A DNA stretch of 64,000 nucleotides from Dryocola sp036489025 (GCA_036489025.1 DASXGN010000047.1:124001-188000), one strand, 5' to 3'. Positions 1 to 8,313 are shown, counted from the stretch's first letter. The notes: generated by a model from the letters alone, not told the origin. Translations and numbers: made by a program.

Positions 1-958
1 GCGCGGTGCGAATGCGGATGTCCTGATGGCGGAAACGGCCTTCCATTTCGTAGAGCACCCCTTCGCGCAGCGCTCCGTCGGACAGGCGCAGCTCGCGGAT
101 AGCCAGCGAATCGAATACGCCGCACAGAATCGCCAGGCCCGGAACAAAGACTGCCTTACGCTCTTCGGAAAGGCCCGGCAGGCTCATGGCAGAGAAGCTT
201 TTGAATTTCAAAACTTCATCGCGCAGCATCTCCAGCCTTTCCGGCGTAATAATGCCGTCTTTTTCACCCATGTTGATCAGCACTTCATGGGCTGCCTTGA
301 TGGTGCCGGACGCGCCCATCGCGACTTTCCAGCCCTGCAGACGGTACTGCCAGGAGAGATTTTCGAGCTTTTGCACCGCCCCGAGACGCGCGCGACGGAA
401 GTTTTCTGCCGTAATCATTCCCCTGGGGAAAAAGTTCTGCGCGAAGCTCACGCAGCCCATCCGACGGCTCTCTACCAGCATCGGCTCGAAGTCTTCGCCG
501 ATCACCAGTTCCGTTGAGCCGCCGCCGATATCAATCACCAGCTTGCGGCCTTTTTCCGGCTGGGTATGTTCCACGCCCATAAAAATCAGGCGCGCTTCCT
601 CGTTGCCGGAAATAATTTCAATCGGGTAGGGGATGACCTGCTCGGCGCGTTTGAGGAATTCTTCGGCGTTAACGGCTTCACGCAGGCTGTGCGTCCCGAC
701 AATACAGACGTTTTCCGCAGGGAAGCCTTGCAGACGCTCGGCAAAAAGGGCCAGGCAGGACAGGCCGCGTTCGATTGCCTCTTCGCTAAGCTCATTTTCG
801 GCGTTAAGCCCGTCGGCAAGATGGACGCGCTGTTTCAGGCGGCCAATGATCTGCATCGCGCCGTCAACCACGCGGGCAATCACCATATGGAAACTGTTCG
901 AGCCGAGATCGACCGCAGCGAACTCCTGCGGGCGGGGAGCATGTTTTTTTATCGGCAT
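1..958 (-). CDS. ppx: Exopolyphosphatase (3' part missing at window edge)
   Basis: Ppx removes terminal phosphate from inorganic polyphosphate and belongs to the ASKHA sugar kinase/actin fold family. About 319 codons of a family length near 513 are present; the C-terminal part lies outside the window. The start at 958 gives MPIKKHAPRPQEF followed by the phosphate-binding motif DLGSNSFHM at residues 17-25. A second glycine-rich motif, DIGGGSTELVIGE, lies near residue 143. The start is 4 bases after the ppk stop, so ppk and ppx form an operon that makes and degrades the same polymer. Identity is near certain by E. coli similarity. Confidence 0.96.
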   Translation of the reverse strand, partial: MPIKKHAPRPQEFAAVDLGSNSFHMVIARVVDGAMQIIGRLKQRVHLADGLNAENELSEEAIERGLSCLALFAERLQGFPAENVCIVGTHSLREAVNAEEFLKRAEQVIPYPIEIISGNEEARLIFMGVEHTQPEKGRKLVIDIGGGSTELVIGEDFEPMLVESRRMGCVSFAQNFFPRGMITAENFRRARLGAVQKLENLSWQYRLQGWKVAMGASGTIKAAHEVLINMGEKDGIITPERLEMLRDEVLKFKSFSAMSLPGLSEERKAVFVPGLAILCGVFDSLAIRELRLSDGALREGVLYEMEGRFRHQDIRIRTA

Positions 959-962
959 AGCG

Positions 963-3023
963 TTAGTCAGGTTGTTCCAGAGATTTAATGTAATCGTAAA
1001 TCGCCAGCTGTGAGCGAACCTTGCGGCGATTGCCGCGCGGTACGTAGCGATTACTCAGTTCTTTGTCGAGATAGCGCGCTTTCACCGTGTCGCTGAACAG
1101 AATCTCGATGATATCCAGCACCCGCTGCTTCAGGCGCGGGTCGAGCACGGCGACGGCGACTTCAATTCGGTAGTCGATATTGCGCGTCATCCAGTCTGCG
1201 GAAGAGAGGAAGACTTTCTTATCGCCGCCGTTTTCAAACACGTACACGCGATCGTGCTCAAGATAGCGGTCGACGATGCTGATCACCCGAATATTATCGC
1301 TGATGCCTTCCAGATTGGGGATCAGTGAACACATGCCGCGTACCAGCAGATTGACCTTTACGCCCGAGCTGGAGGCTGCATAAAGCCTGTCAACCAGGCC
1401 TTTATCAACCAGATTATTGAGTTTCAGGGTAATGCCGGAAGGCGCGCCGTTCTGCGCGTTAGCAATTTCACGATCCACCAGATCGTAAAGCAGGCGGCGC
1501 GAGTTTTGCGGCGAGACCATCAGGTATTCAAAGGTCACCGGACGATAAGGATTTTCAATAAAGTTAAATACCCGGCGCACTTCGTTGGTGATTCTGGCAT
1601 CGGCGGTCAGCAGCGAGTAGTCGGTATAAAGCCGGGCCGTTTTTTCGTTGAAGTTACCGGTGCCGATGTGCGCATAGCGCACCACTTCATCGTTCTCTTT
1701 GCGCGAGATAAGAAACAGCTTGGCGTGAATTTTCAGGCCCGGCGCGGAGAAGATAACGTGCACGCCGGCTTCCGTCAGGCGCTTCGCCCAGTGGATGTTG
1801 GCCTCTTCGTCAAAACGCGCCTGTAGCTCAACCACTACGGTGACTTTCTTGCCGTTGTGCGCCGCGTGAATCATTGACTCGATAATGCGCGAGTCTTTTG
1901 CCACGCGGTAAATATTGATTTTTATGGCCAGCACGCTCGGGTCAAACGAGGCCTGGCGCAGCAGTTCCAGCACGTGCTCAAAGGTGTGGTACGGATAGTA
2001 AAGCAGCACGTCGCGGTTGCGGATGGCGTCGAAGCCGTTGCGGAATTTATCGAACCAGATATGGCGCAGGCGCGGCAGCGGCTTATTGACCAGGTTGGCT
2101 TTGCCAACGTTCGGGAACTTAATAAAGTCTTTAAAGTTGTGATAGCGCCCGCCGGGAATGATCGAGTCATAGTTGGTAATGGTCAGCTTGTTACGCAGCA
2201 TTTCGACCATCGCGTCGGGCATATCGCGCTGATAAACAAAGCGCACCGGCTCAGCGGTCAGGCGCTGCTTCAGGCTGGATGACATCAGCTCAAGCAGGCT
2301 GGATTCCATTTCGGTGACCAGATCGTATTCGGCGTCGCGGGTCATTTTCATCGAGTAGGCGTTTAGCGCGTCGTAGTCGAAGAAACCTTTAAAAATATCG
2401 TCCAGACAGTAGCGAAGAATGTTGTCCAGCAGGATCATCGGCTTGCGGCGGCGTGGTGCTTCCGGCGGCAGGTTCACGAAGCGCGGCACTTTATCTGACG
2501 GGATCTCCAGCAGCGCGTAGCGGGTCTCTTCTCCGCGAATGATCTCGACCGCCAGATAGGTGTAATCATCCTTCAAAAACTGCACCAGATCGGTGTCGTG
2601 ATTAATGAGGATCGGCGTGATGTGCTGGCGCAGGTAGTGTTTGAAGTAGTGGCGCAGCCAGCTTTGCTGGTTTTCAGACAGCTGGCGTTCGTTGATCAGG
2701 AAAATTTGGTTGCGGGCCATTTCCAGCAGCAGGTCGTTGTACAGACCGTCAAACTCCTGATCGGCCTTCAGTACGCGGGCCTGGATCTTATTTAACAGAT
2801 GACGCGAGTTGGGCGCGGTGCCTTGTTCTTCACTGATCAGAATACGGCGTTTAAGCTCGGCGAAACGAACCTTGTAAAATTCATCAAGGTTATTCGAATA
2901 GATGCCGAGAAAACGCATTCTTTCGATGAGCGGATTGATTTTATCTGCCGCTTCCTGCAGCACGCGTTCGTTAAAAGATAACCAGCTCAGTTCTTTTTCG
3001 ATATACAGCTTATCCTGACCCAT
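963..3023 (-). CDS. ppk: Polyphosphate kinase
   Basis: Ppk reversibly transfers the gamma phosphate of ATP to long-chain polyphosphate at the inner membrane. The 686 residues align with the 688-residue E. coli enzyme from MGQDKLYIEKELSWLSF to the C-terminus. The catalytic histidine region (GLKIHAKLFLI) and the following HIGTGNFNEKTARLYTDY motif are intact, as is the phospholipase D-like C-terminal half. Compared with E. coli from memory, two residues are missing in the WFDKFRNGFD segment near residue 325. It is first in the ppk-ppx operon; a perfect 16-bp palindrome lies just upstream at 3039-3054. Confidence 0.97.
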   Translation of the reverse strand: MGQDKLYIEKELSWLSFNERVLQEAADKINPLIERMRFLGIYSNNLDEFYKVRFAELKRRILISEEQGTAPNSRHLLNKIQARVLKADQEFDGLYNDLLLEMARNQIFLINERQLSENQQSWLRHYFKHYLRQHITPILINHDTDLVQFLKDDYTYLAVEIIRGEETRYALLEIPSDKVPRFVNLPPEAPRRRKPMILLDNILRYCLDDIFKGFFDYDALNAYSMKMTRDAEYDLVTEMESSLLELMSSSLKQRLTAEPVRFVYQRDMPDAMVEMLRNKLTITNYDSIIPGGRYHNFKDFIKFPNVGKANLVNKPLPRLRHIWFDKFRNGFDAIRNRDVLLYYPYHTFEHVLELLRQASFDPSVLAIKINIYRVAKDSRIIESMIHAAHNGKKVTVVVELQARFDEEANIHWAKRLTEAGVHVIFSAPGLKIHAKLFLISRKENDEVVRYAHIGTGNFNEKTARLYTDYSLLTADARITNEVRRVFNFIENPYRPVTFEYLMVSPQNSRRLLYDLVDREIANAQNGAPSGITLKLNNLVDKGLVDRLYAASSSGVKVNLLVRGMCSLIPNLEGISDNIRVISIVDRYLEHDRVYVFENGGDKKVFLSSADWMTRNIDYRIEVAVAVLDPRLKQRVLDIIEILFSDTVKARYLDKELSNRYVPRGNRRKVRSQLAIYDYIKSLEQPD

Positions 3024-3038
3024 TAGCCCTCACTTCCG

Positions 3039-3054
3039 TTTTCGTAGACGAAAA
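3039..3054. promoter_or_regulatory. 16-bp perfect palindrome upstream of ppk
   Basis: TTTTCGT-AG-ACGAAAA is a perfect inverted repeat ending 16 bases before the ppk ATG. It could be an operator or an mRNA hairpin close to the ribosome binding site. No regulator is assigned; it does not look like a Pho box. Confidence 0.35.
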
Positions 3055-3164
3055 ATGCCGTCACGCCAGTCATTATGGCGAGCTTTAGCGGGGAATGTCC
3101 AACGACGAAAGCCAAAGTCGTGCGTTTGGCAATTTTGAACATAAAACCTCCCACAAAGGCGGGA

Positions 3165-3190
3165 TAAAAAAAGGGGCCGAAGGCCCCTTA
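3165..3190 (-). terminator. Intrinsic terminator of purMN
   Basis: On the minus strand the stem AAGGGGCC-TTC-GGCCCCTT is followed directly by a run of seven T. It begins a few bases after the purN stop and separates purMN from ppk-ppx. Confidence 0.9.
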
Positions 3191-3194
3191 GCGT

Positions 3195-3836
3195 TTATTC
3201 TTCAGCCGCATATCCCTGCGGGGGGAGCTCTTTGCCGTCGAGCCAGGCGGCATTACCGCGCATCGCAAGCCTGCCTTCTATAAACCAGCTGACGGCCAGC
3301 GGATAAATGGCGTGCTCCTGATGCTGCACGCGGGCGGTGATTTCGTCTTCATCATCGCCTTCAAACACCGGAACTTTGGCCTGCAGAATGACCGGGCCGC
3401 CGTCCAGCTCGTCCGTGACAAAATGTACCGACGTGCCGTGCTCCGTATCGCCGTTATCCAGCGCCTGACGATGGGTATGCAGGCCGGGATATTTTGGCAG
3501 CAGGGAGGGGTGGATGTTCAGCAGACGTCCGCTGTAATGGGCGACAAATTCAGGGCTAAGGATGCGCATGTAGCCTGCAAGCACCACGACATCGGGCGCA
3601 TAGGCGTCGATCTCATGCATCAGTTGGCGATCGAAAGCTGCCCGGTCGGCAAACTGGCTGGCGCTCAGGGCATGGCCTGGAATGCCAGCCTCGGCGGCGC
3701 GCTCAAGGCCGAACGCGTCGGCCTTATTGCTGAACACCGCCGCAAGGGTGCCGTTAATCTTTTTGGTTTTGCAGGCGTCAATCATTGCCTGAAGATTGCT
3801 TCCGTTACCGGAAATCAGCACCACAATGCGTTTCAT
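3195..3836 (-). CDS. purN: Phosphoribosylglycinamide formyltransferase (GART 1)
   Basis: PurN transfers a formyl group from 10-formyl-tetrahydrofolate to GAR, the third step of purine synthesis. The 213 residues match E. coli PurN (212). The conserved folate/GAR motif HPSLLPKYPGLHTHRQAL carries the catalytic His, and DELDGGPVILQ carries the catalytic Asp. I place the start at the ATG at 3836 (MKRIVVLISGNGSN), inside a TGATG overlap with the purM stop; a GTG one codon earlier is also possible. The overlap implies translational coupling with purM. Confidence 0.96.
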   Translation of the reverse strand: MKRIVVLISGNGSNLQAMIDACKTKKINGTLAAVFSNKADAFGLERAAEAGIPGHALSASQFADRAAFDRQLMHEIDAYAPDVVVLAGYMRILSPEFVAHYSGRLLNIHPSLLPKYPGLHTHRQALDNGDTEHGTSVHFVTDELDGGPVILQAKVPVFEGDDEDEITARVQHQEHAIYPLAVSWFIEGRLAMRGNAAWLDGKELPPQGYAAEE

Positions 3837-4873
3837 CACTCAATAACCACACGCTCATCGGAAACGGAAGCTTTGATAATACCGATTTTCCAGGCGTTTT
3901 CACCTTTGGCCTGCAGCAGCTCAACGGCTTTATCCGCTTCGGCCGCTGGCAGAGCGATAAGCATGCCGACGCCGCAGTTAAAGGTGCGGTACATTTCGTG
4001 GCTGCTGATATTGCCGGCTTTTTGCAGCCAGCCGAACACCGCTGGCCACTGCCATGAGGATTCGTCGATTACCGCCTGGGTATTGTCCGGCAGCACGCGC
4101 GGGATGTTTTCCCAGAAGCCGCCGCCGGTAAGGTGGGCAATGGCGTGCACGTCGACTTCGGCAATCAGCTCAAGGAGGTTTTTAACGTAAATGCGAGTCG
4201 GCTCCAGCAGATGATCCGCCAGCGGTTTGCCTTCCAGCTCGGTGGTCAGCGGATCGGTACCGCTGACTTCCAGCACTTTACGCACCAGAGAATAGCCGTT
4301 GGAGTGCGGGCCGCTTGAGGCCAGAGCAATCAGCACGTCGCCGTTGGCCACCTTAGAACCGTCGATAATTTCAGATTTCTCAACCACGCCGACGCAGAAA
4401 CCTGCCACGTCGTAATCTTCGCCGTGATACATGCCCGGCATCTCAGCGGTTTCACCGCCGACCAGCGAGCAGCCTGACTGCAAACAGCCTTCCGCGATAC
4501 CGGTAATGACGCTCGCTGCGGTTTCCACATCCAGCTTGCCGGTAGCGTAATAATCAAGGAAAAACAGCGGCTCAGCGCCTTGTACAACCAGGTCGTTCAC
4601 GCACATCGCGACCAGATCGATACCGATGGTATCGTGACGTTTTAAATCCATAGCCAGACGCAGCTTGGTACCTACCCCGTCGGTGCCGGAAACCAGCACG
4701 GGTTCACGATACTTTTGTGGCAGCGCACACAGCGCACCGAAACCGCCCAGCCCACCCATCACTTCCGGGCGGCGGGTCTTTTTCACTACGCCTTTAATTC
4801 TGTCGACCAGGGCGTTGCCCGCATCAATATCAACACCGGCATCTTTGTAGCTGAGAGAGGTTTTATCGGTCAC
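3836..4873 (-). CDS. purM: Phosphoribosylformylglycinamidine cyclo-ligase (AIR synthetase)
   Basis: PurM closes the imidazole ring of FGAM in an ATP-dependent step to give AIR, the fifth step of purine synthesis. The 345-residue protein has exactly the E. coli length when translation starts at the GTG at 4873 (MTDKTSLSYKDAGVD). A longer in-frame ATG 20 codons upstream would add a tail absent from the family. Recognisable motifs are VSGTDGVGTKLRLAM and GGETAEMPGMY. GGGGAA lies about 6 bases before the GTG. A near-consensus PurR operator at 4928-4943 lies in the leader/promoter region, so purine repression is expected. Confidence 0.97.
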   Translation of the reverse strand: MTDKTSLSYKDAGVDIDAGNALVDRIKGVVKKTRRPEVMGGLGGFGALCALPQKYREPVLVSGTDGVGTKLRLAMDLKRHDTIGIDLVAMCVNDLVVQGAEPLFFLDYYATGKLDVETAASVITGIAEGCLQSGCSLVGGETAEMPGMYHGEDYDVAGFCVGVVEKSEIIDGSKVANGDVLIALASSGPHSNGYSLVRKVLEVSGTDPLTTELEGKPLADHLLEPTRIYVKNLLELIAEVDVHAIAHLTGGGFWENIPRVLPDNTQAVIDESSWQWPAVFGWLQKAGNISSHEMYRTFNCGVGMLIALPAAEADKAVELLQAKGENAWKIGIIKASVSDERVVIE

Positions 4874-4927
4874 TGCTCGTTCCCCACGGGTGGTATGGAA
4901 TAAAAAACGCCGCAATTCTAACAGTGC

Positions 4928-4943
4928 AGGCAAACGTTTGCGA
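4928..4943. promoter_or_regulatory. PurR operator of purMN
   Basis: The 16-mer AGGCAAACGTTTGCGA contains the perfect palindrome GCAAACGTTTGC and agrees with the PurR consensus (ANGCAANCGNTTNCNT) except at the last base. It is about 55 bp upstream of the purM GTG, the expected place for purine repression. Confidence 0.88.
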
Positions 4944-4996
4944 GCCTCTTATTACGCGGGAATAAATATTGTTGATTTATACTCTTTCCAGTCCGC

Positions 4997-5010
4997 TTGA
5001 TCTCGATCAA
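4997..5010. promoter_or_regulatory. Perfect FNR/CRP-family site (TTGAT-N4-ATCAA) between purM and upp
   Basis: TTGAT-CTCG-ATCAA matches the FNR consensus in all ten defined positions, within the longer palindrome GCTTGATCTCGATCAAGC (4995-5012). Its centre is about 52-53 bp before the predicted upp start. It could act on purM, upp or both. FNR binding is inference from sequence. Confidence 0.6.
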
Positions 5011-5044
5011 GCCTATTAGCGGTGGCGGAGCGGTGAAAAAGCGG

Positions 5045-5066
5045 TATAATCCGGCGATTTTTTTTG
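5045..5066 (+). promoter_or_regulatory. upp promoter -10 and UTP-sensing initial transcribed region
   Basis: The -10 TATAAT (5045-5050) is followed by CCGGC, then GATTTTTTTTG with G at 5056, A at 5057 and eight T at 5058-5065. In E. coli upp the same arrangement, with start sites G6 and A7 and a long T tract, makes transcription UTP-sensitive: A-started transcripts slip on the T tract and abort at high UTP. The layout here has the same spacing, so the same control is inferred. The -35 region is weak. Confidence 0.8.
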
Positions 5067-5096
5067 TGGTGGCCAACTATTTTGGAGAGAAAGAGT

Positions 5097-5723
5097 ATGA
5101 AGATCGTGGAAGTGAAACACCCACTCGTCAAACACAAGCTGGGCCTGATGCGTGAGCAGGACATCAGTACCAAACGCTTTCGTGAACTCGCCTCTGAAGT
5201 TGGCAGCCTGCTGACTTATGAAGCTACCGCGGATCTGGAAACGGAAAAAGTCACTATCGAAGGCTGGAACGGCCCGGTAGAAATCGACCAGATCAAAGGC
5301 AAGAAAATTACCGTGGTGCCGATTCTGCGTGCCGGTTTGGGCATGATGGAAGGCGTTCTGGAAAACGTACCGAGCGCGCGTATCAGCGTGGTAGGCGTTT
5401 ACCGTAATGAAGAAACGCTGGAGCCGGTACCTTACTTCCAGAAGCTGGTTTCTAATATTGAAGAGCGCATGGCGCTGGTCGTTGACCCAATGCTGGCCAC
5501 CGGCGGCTCTATGATTGCCACCATCGACCTGCTGAAAAATGCAGGCTGCACCAGCATTAAGGTCCTGGTTCTGGTTGCCGCTCCGGAAGGCATTGCCGCG
5601 CTGGAGAAAGCTCATCCGGACGTAGAGCTGTTTACCGCGTCTATCGATCAGGGGCTCAACGAGCACGGATACATTATTCCTGGCCTCGGCGATGCCGGCG
5701 ACAAGATATTTGGCACCAAATAA
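5097..5723 (+). CDS. upp: Uracil phosphoribosyltransferase
   Basis: Upp makes UMP from uracil and PRPP in pyrimidine salvage. The 208 residues have the E. coli length when started at the ATG at 5097 (MKIVEVKHPLVKHKLGLMRE), preceded by GGAGAGAAAGAGT. An upstream ATG at 5064 would translate part of the leader and is not favoured. The PRPP loop is VDPMLATGGSM near residue 130, and the uracil-binding C-terminal YIIPGLGDAGD is present. It is followed by a hairpin and then uraA, so uptake and phosphoribosylation are linked. Confidence 0.98.
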   Translation: MKIVEVKHPLVKHKLGLMREQDISTKRFRELASEVGSLLTYEATADLETEKVTIEGWNGPVEIDQIKGKKITVVPILRAGLGMMEGVLENVPSARISVVGVYRNEETLEPVPYFQKLVSNIEERMALVVDPMLATGGSMIATIDLLKNAGCTSIKVLVLVAAPEGIAALEKAHPDVELFTASIDQGLNEHGYIIPGLGDAGDKIFGTK

Positions 5724-5724
5724 A

Positions 5725-5758
5725 AAAGCAGCCGACTTCGAAAGTCGGCTTTTTTTTG
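5725..5758 (+). terminator. Intrinsic terminator between upp and uraA
   Basis: Stem AGCCGACTT-CGA-AAGTCGGCT followed by eight T. It immediately follows the upp stop and precedes uraA by about 50 bp, so uraA is either expressed by read-through or from its own start. Confidence 0.88.
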
Positions 5759-5807
5759 ATTTTTTAAAGCACGTCGTTCGTTAAAACAATACTCAGAGGA
5801 CAACAAC

Positions 5808-7094
5808 ATGACCCGCCGCGCTATCGGGATAAATGAAAGACCCCCGCTGTTGCAAACGATTCCGTTAAGCCTGCAACATCTGTTCGCGATGTTTGGTGCC
5901 ACCGTTCTGGTGCCAATCCTGTTTCACATTAACCCGGCGACGGTCCTGCTGTTTAACGGCCTGGGCACGCTGCTGTACCTCTTTATCTGCAAAGGCAAAA
6001 TCCCGGCCTATCTTGGCTCAAGCTTTGCGTTCATCTCCCCCGTGCTGCTGCTGCTGCCGTTGGGTTATGAAGTAGCCCTCGGCGGCTTTATTATGTGCGG
6101 CGTGCTGTTCTGCATCGTGGCGCTGATTGTGAAGAAAGCAGGGACCGGCTGGCTGGACGTCATGTTCCCGCCGGCGGCGATGGGCGCCATTGTGGCGGTA
6201 ATCGGCCTTGAGCTGGCGGGCGTTGCGGCGAACATGGCCGGGCTGCTGCCTGCGGACGGGACTTCTCCTGACTCCACCACCATCATTATTTCCCTGGTGA
6301 CGCTGGCGGTCACTATCTTCGGCTCCGTGCTGTTCCGCGGCTTCCTGGCGATAATCCCGATTCTGATCGGCGTGCTGGCGGGCTATGCGCTCTCCTTCGT
6401 GATGGGCGTGGTGGACGTGACGCCAATCCGCGAAGCGCACTGGTTCGCGCTGCCAACCTTCTATACGCCGCGCTTTGAGTGGTTTGCCATCTTCACCATT
6501 CTGCCTGCCGCGCTGGTTGTTATTGCCGAGCACGTGGGTCACCTGGTGGTCACGGCGAATATCGTGAAGAAAGATCTGATTCGCGATCCGGGCCTGCATC
6601 GTTCGATGTTCGCCAACGGCATCTCGACGATTTTCTCCGGTTTCTTCGGTTCTACGCCGAACACCACCTACGGCGAAAACATCGGCGTGATGGCGATCAC
6701 CCGCGTTTATTCCACCTGGGTTATCGGCGGCGCGGCGATTCTGGCGATTCTGCTGTCCTGCGTCGGTAAACTGGCCGCGGCGATTCAGATTATCCCGGTG
6801 CCGGTCATGGGCGGCGTTTCACTGCTGCTTTACGGCGTAATCGGCGCGTCCGGTATTCGCGTACTGATTGAATCCAAAGTTGACTACAGCAAAGCGCAGA
6901 ATCTGATCCTGACCTCGGTGATTTTGATCATCGGCGTGAGCGGCGCGAAAGTACACATCGGCGCGGCCGAGCTCAAAGGCATGGCGCTGGCGACGATCGT
7001 CGGCGTGGGTCTGAGCCTGATCTTTAAGCTCATCAGCATTATTCGTCCGGAAGAAGTTGTGCTGGATGCGGAAGAAAGTGAAGTAAAACCGTAA
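5808..7094 (+). CDS. uraA: Uracil:proton symporter
   Basis: UraA imports uracil across the inner membrane and is the type member of the NCS2/NAT family. The 428 residues match E. coli UraA (429) and contain about 14 membrane segments, starting with LFAMFGATVLVPILF. The substrate-site glutamates are visible in VIAEHVGHLVV and PNTTYGENIGVMAITRV. The start MTRRAIGINERPPLLQT follows a GAGGACAACAAC leader. It lies downstream of upp as in E. coli. Confidence 0.97.
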   Translation: MTRRAIGINERPPLLQTIPLSLQHLFAMFGATVLVPILFHINPATVLLFNGLGTLLYLFICKGKIPAYLGSSFAFISPVLLLLPLGYEVALGGFIMCGVLFCIVALIVKKAGTGWLDVMFPPAAMGAIVAVIGLELAGVAANMAGLLPADGTSPDSTTIIISLVTLAVTIFGSVLFRGFLAIIPILIGVLAGYALSFVMGVVDVTPIREAHWFALPTFYTPRFEWFAIFTILPAALVVIAEHVGHLVVTANIVKKDLIRDPGLHRSMFANGISTIFSGFFGSTPNTTYGENIGVMAITRVYSTWVIGGAAILAILLSCVGKLAAAIQIIPVPVMGGVSLLLYGVIGASGIRVLIESKVDYSKAQNLILTSVILIIGVSGAKVHIGAAELKGMALATIVGVGLSLIFKLISIIRPEEVVLDAEESEVKP

Positions 7095-7106
7095 GTTAGC
7101 TGCATG

Positions 7107-7127
7107 CCGGGCGGTGTTCCCGCCCGG
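7107..7127 (+). terminator. Hairpin after uraA (possible terminator)
   Basis: CCGGGCGG-TGTTC-CCGCCCGG forms a strong 8-bp GC stem just after the uraA stop, but the following bases (TTCTCC) are only weakly T-rich. It may be a weak terminator or a 3'-end stabiliser, with partial read-through into hda. Confidence 0.5.
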
Positions 7128-7192
7128 TTCTCCTGCCGGGCAAATCTGTGTTAAACTCTTCGCGTTTTCTGCCCGTTACGATTGAGGTCCTT

Positions 7193-7894
7193 CTGAATAC
7201 GCCGGCACAGCTTTCACTGCCACTCTATTTACCCGATGACGAAACTTTTGCCAGTTTCTGGCCGGGTGACAACCCCTCTTTACTTGCCGCACTCCAGGCC
7301 GTGCTCCGTCAGGATCACAGCGGGTACCTCTATTTTTGGTCGCGGGAAGGGGGGGGACGCAGCCACCTGCTGCATGCCGCCTGTGCGGAGCTGTCGCAGC
7401 GGGGCGAAGCGGTAGGCTATGTGCCGCTGGATAAGCGCACCTGGTTTGTCCCGGAAGTGCTTGACGGCATGGAGCAGCTCTCGCTGGTTTGCATCGATAA
7501 CATCGAGTGCGTGGCGGGTGATGAACTGTGGGAAATGGCGATCTTTAACCTGTATAACCGCATTCTTGAATCCGGCAACACCCGGCTGCTGATCACCGGC
7601 GATCGTCCGCCGCGCCAGCTCAATCTTCAGCTGCCCGATCTGGCCTCGCGCCTCGACTGGGGGCAAATCTACAGGCTTCAGCCGCTTTCCGACGACGATA
7701 AGCTCCAGGCTTTACAGCTGCGAGCGCGCCTGCGCGGATTTGAGCTGCCGGAAGACGTGGGCCGTTTTCTGCTTAAGCGCCTCGATCGCGAAATGCGTAC
7801 GCTGTTTATGACGCTCGATCAGCTCGATCGCGCCTCCATTACCGCGCAGCGCAAGCTGACTATCCCCTTCGTAAAAGAAATTCTTGGGCTGTAA
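7193..7894 (+). CDS. hda: DnaA-inactivating AAA+ protein Hda (CTG start)
   Basis: Hda binds the DNA-loaded beta clamp and stimulates ATP hydrolysis by DnaA, preventing re-initiation. The family start is the CTG at 7193, giving MNTPAQLSLPLYLPDDE and 233 residues, exactly the E. coli length. A GAGG at 7184 is correctly spaced for it. The in-frame ATG at 7148 would add 15 residues with no homology. The clamp-binding motif QLSLPLYL is at residues 6-13. A Walker-A-like EGGGRSHLL, CIDNIE, and the sensor/arginine region TGDRPPRQLNLQLPDLASRL follow. Confidence 0.93.
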   Translation: MNTPAQLSLPLYLPDDETFASFWPGDNPSLLAALQAVLRQDHSGYLYFWSREGGGRSHLLHAACAELSQRGEAVGYVPLDKRTWFVPEVLDGMEQLSLVCIDNIECVAGDELWEMAIFNLYNRILESGNTRLLITGDRPPRQLNLQLPDLASRLDWGQIYRLQPLSDDDKLQALQLRARLRGFELPEDVGRFLLKRLDREMRTLFMTLDQLDRASITAQRKLTIPFVKEILGL

Positions 7895-7898
7895 ACCA

Positions 7899-7942
7899 CC
7901 CTCATCCCGGCCTTCTCCCTAAGGGATGCAGCAGGGTGAGGG
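7899..7942. terminator. Palindromic 3' region between convergent hda and yfgD
   Basis: CCCTCA(T)CCC and GGGTGAGGG pair across a loop that itself can fold (CTCCCTAAGGGAT). The element separates the ends of hda and yfgD and resembles the GC-rich extragenic palindromes common in enterobacteria. Confidence 0.5.
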
Positions 7943-7956
7943 CGTTCTGCTCTTGA

Positions 7957-8313
7957 CTACAAAATCTCCAGCACGCTCTCCGGCGGGCGGCCAATTCTCG
8001 CTTTGCCGTTCGCCAGCACAATCGGGCGCTCGATGAGCTTTGGATTGTTCACCATCGCCTCAATCAGCTGTGCTTCGCTTAGGCTTTCATCCTCCAGATT
8101 CAACTCTTTGTAGCGATCTTCCTTCTGGCGCATCAGCTCGCGCGCGCTGCCAAATCCTAGCAGGCCAAGCAGAGACTGGATGGTCTTCGCCTCCGGCGGC
8201 GTTTCCAGATACAGCACAACTTCAGGCTCTACGCCGTTTGCCTTCAGCAGGCTCAGCGTTTCTCTGCTCTTGGAGCAGCGCGGGTTGTGATAAATCGTGA
8301 CGTTCGTAGTCAT
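7957..8313 (-). CDS. yfgD: ArsC/Spx-family protein (arsenate reductase-like)
   Basis: The 118-residue thioredoxin-fold protein has the ArsC motif with a reactive cysteine (NPRCSKSRE, Cys at residue 13) and the family C-terminal RPIVLANGKARIGRPPE. The length and sequence match E. coli YfgD (119). Arsenate reduction is assigned by family only; there are no other ars genes nearby. It lies 11 bp after bepA on the same strand and is probably co-transcribed with it. Confidence 0.9.
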   Translation of the reverse strand: MTTNVTIYHNPRCSKSRETLSLLKANGVEPEVVLYLETPPEAKTIQSLLGLLGFGSARELMRQKEDRYKELNLEDESLSEAQLIEAMVNNPKLIERPIVLANGKARIGRPPESVLEIL

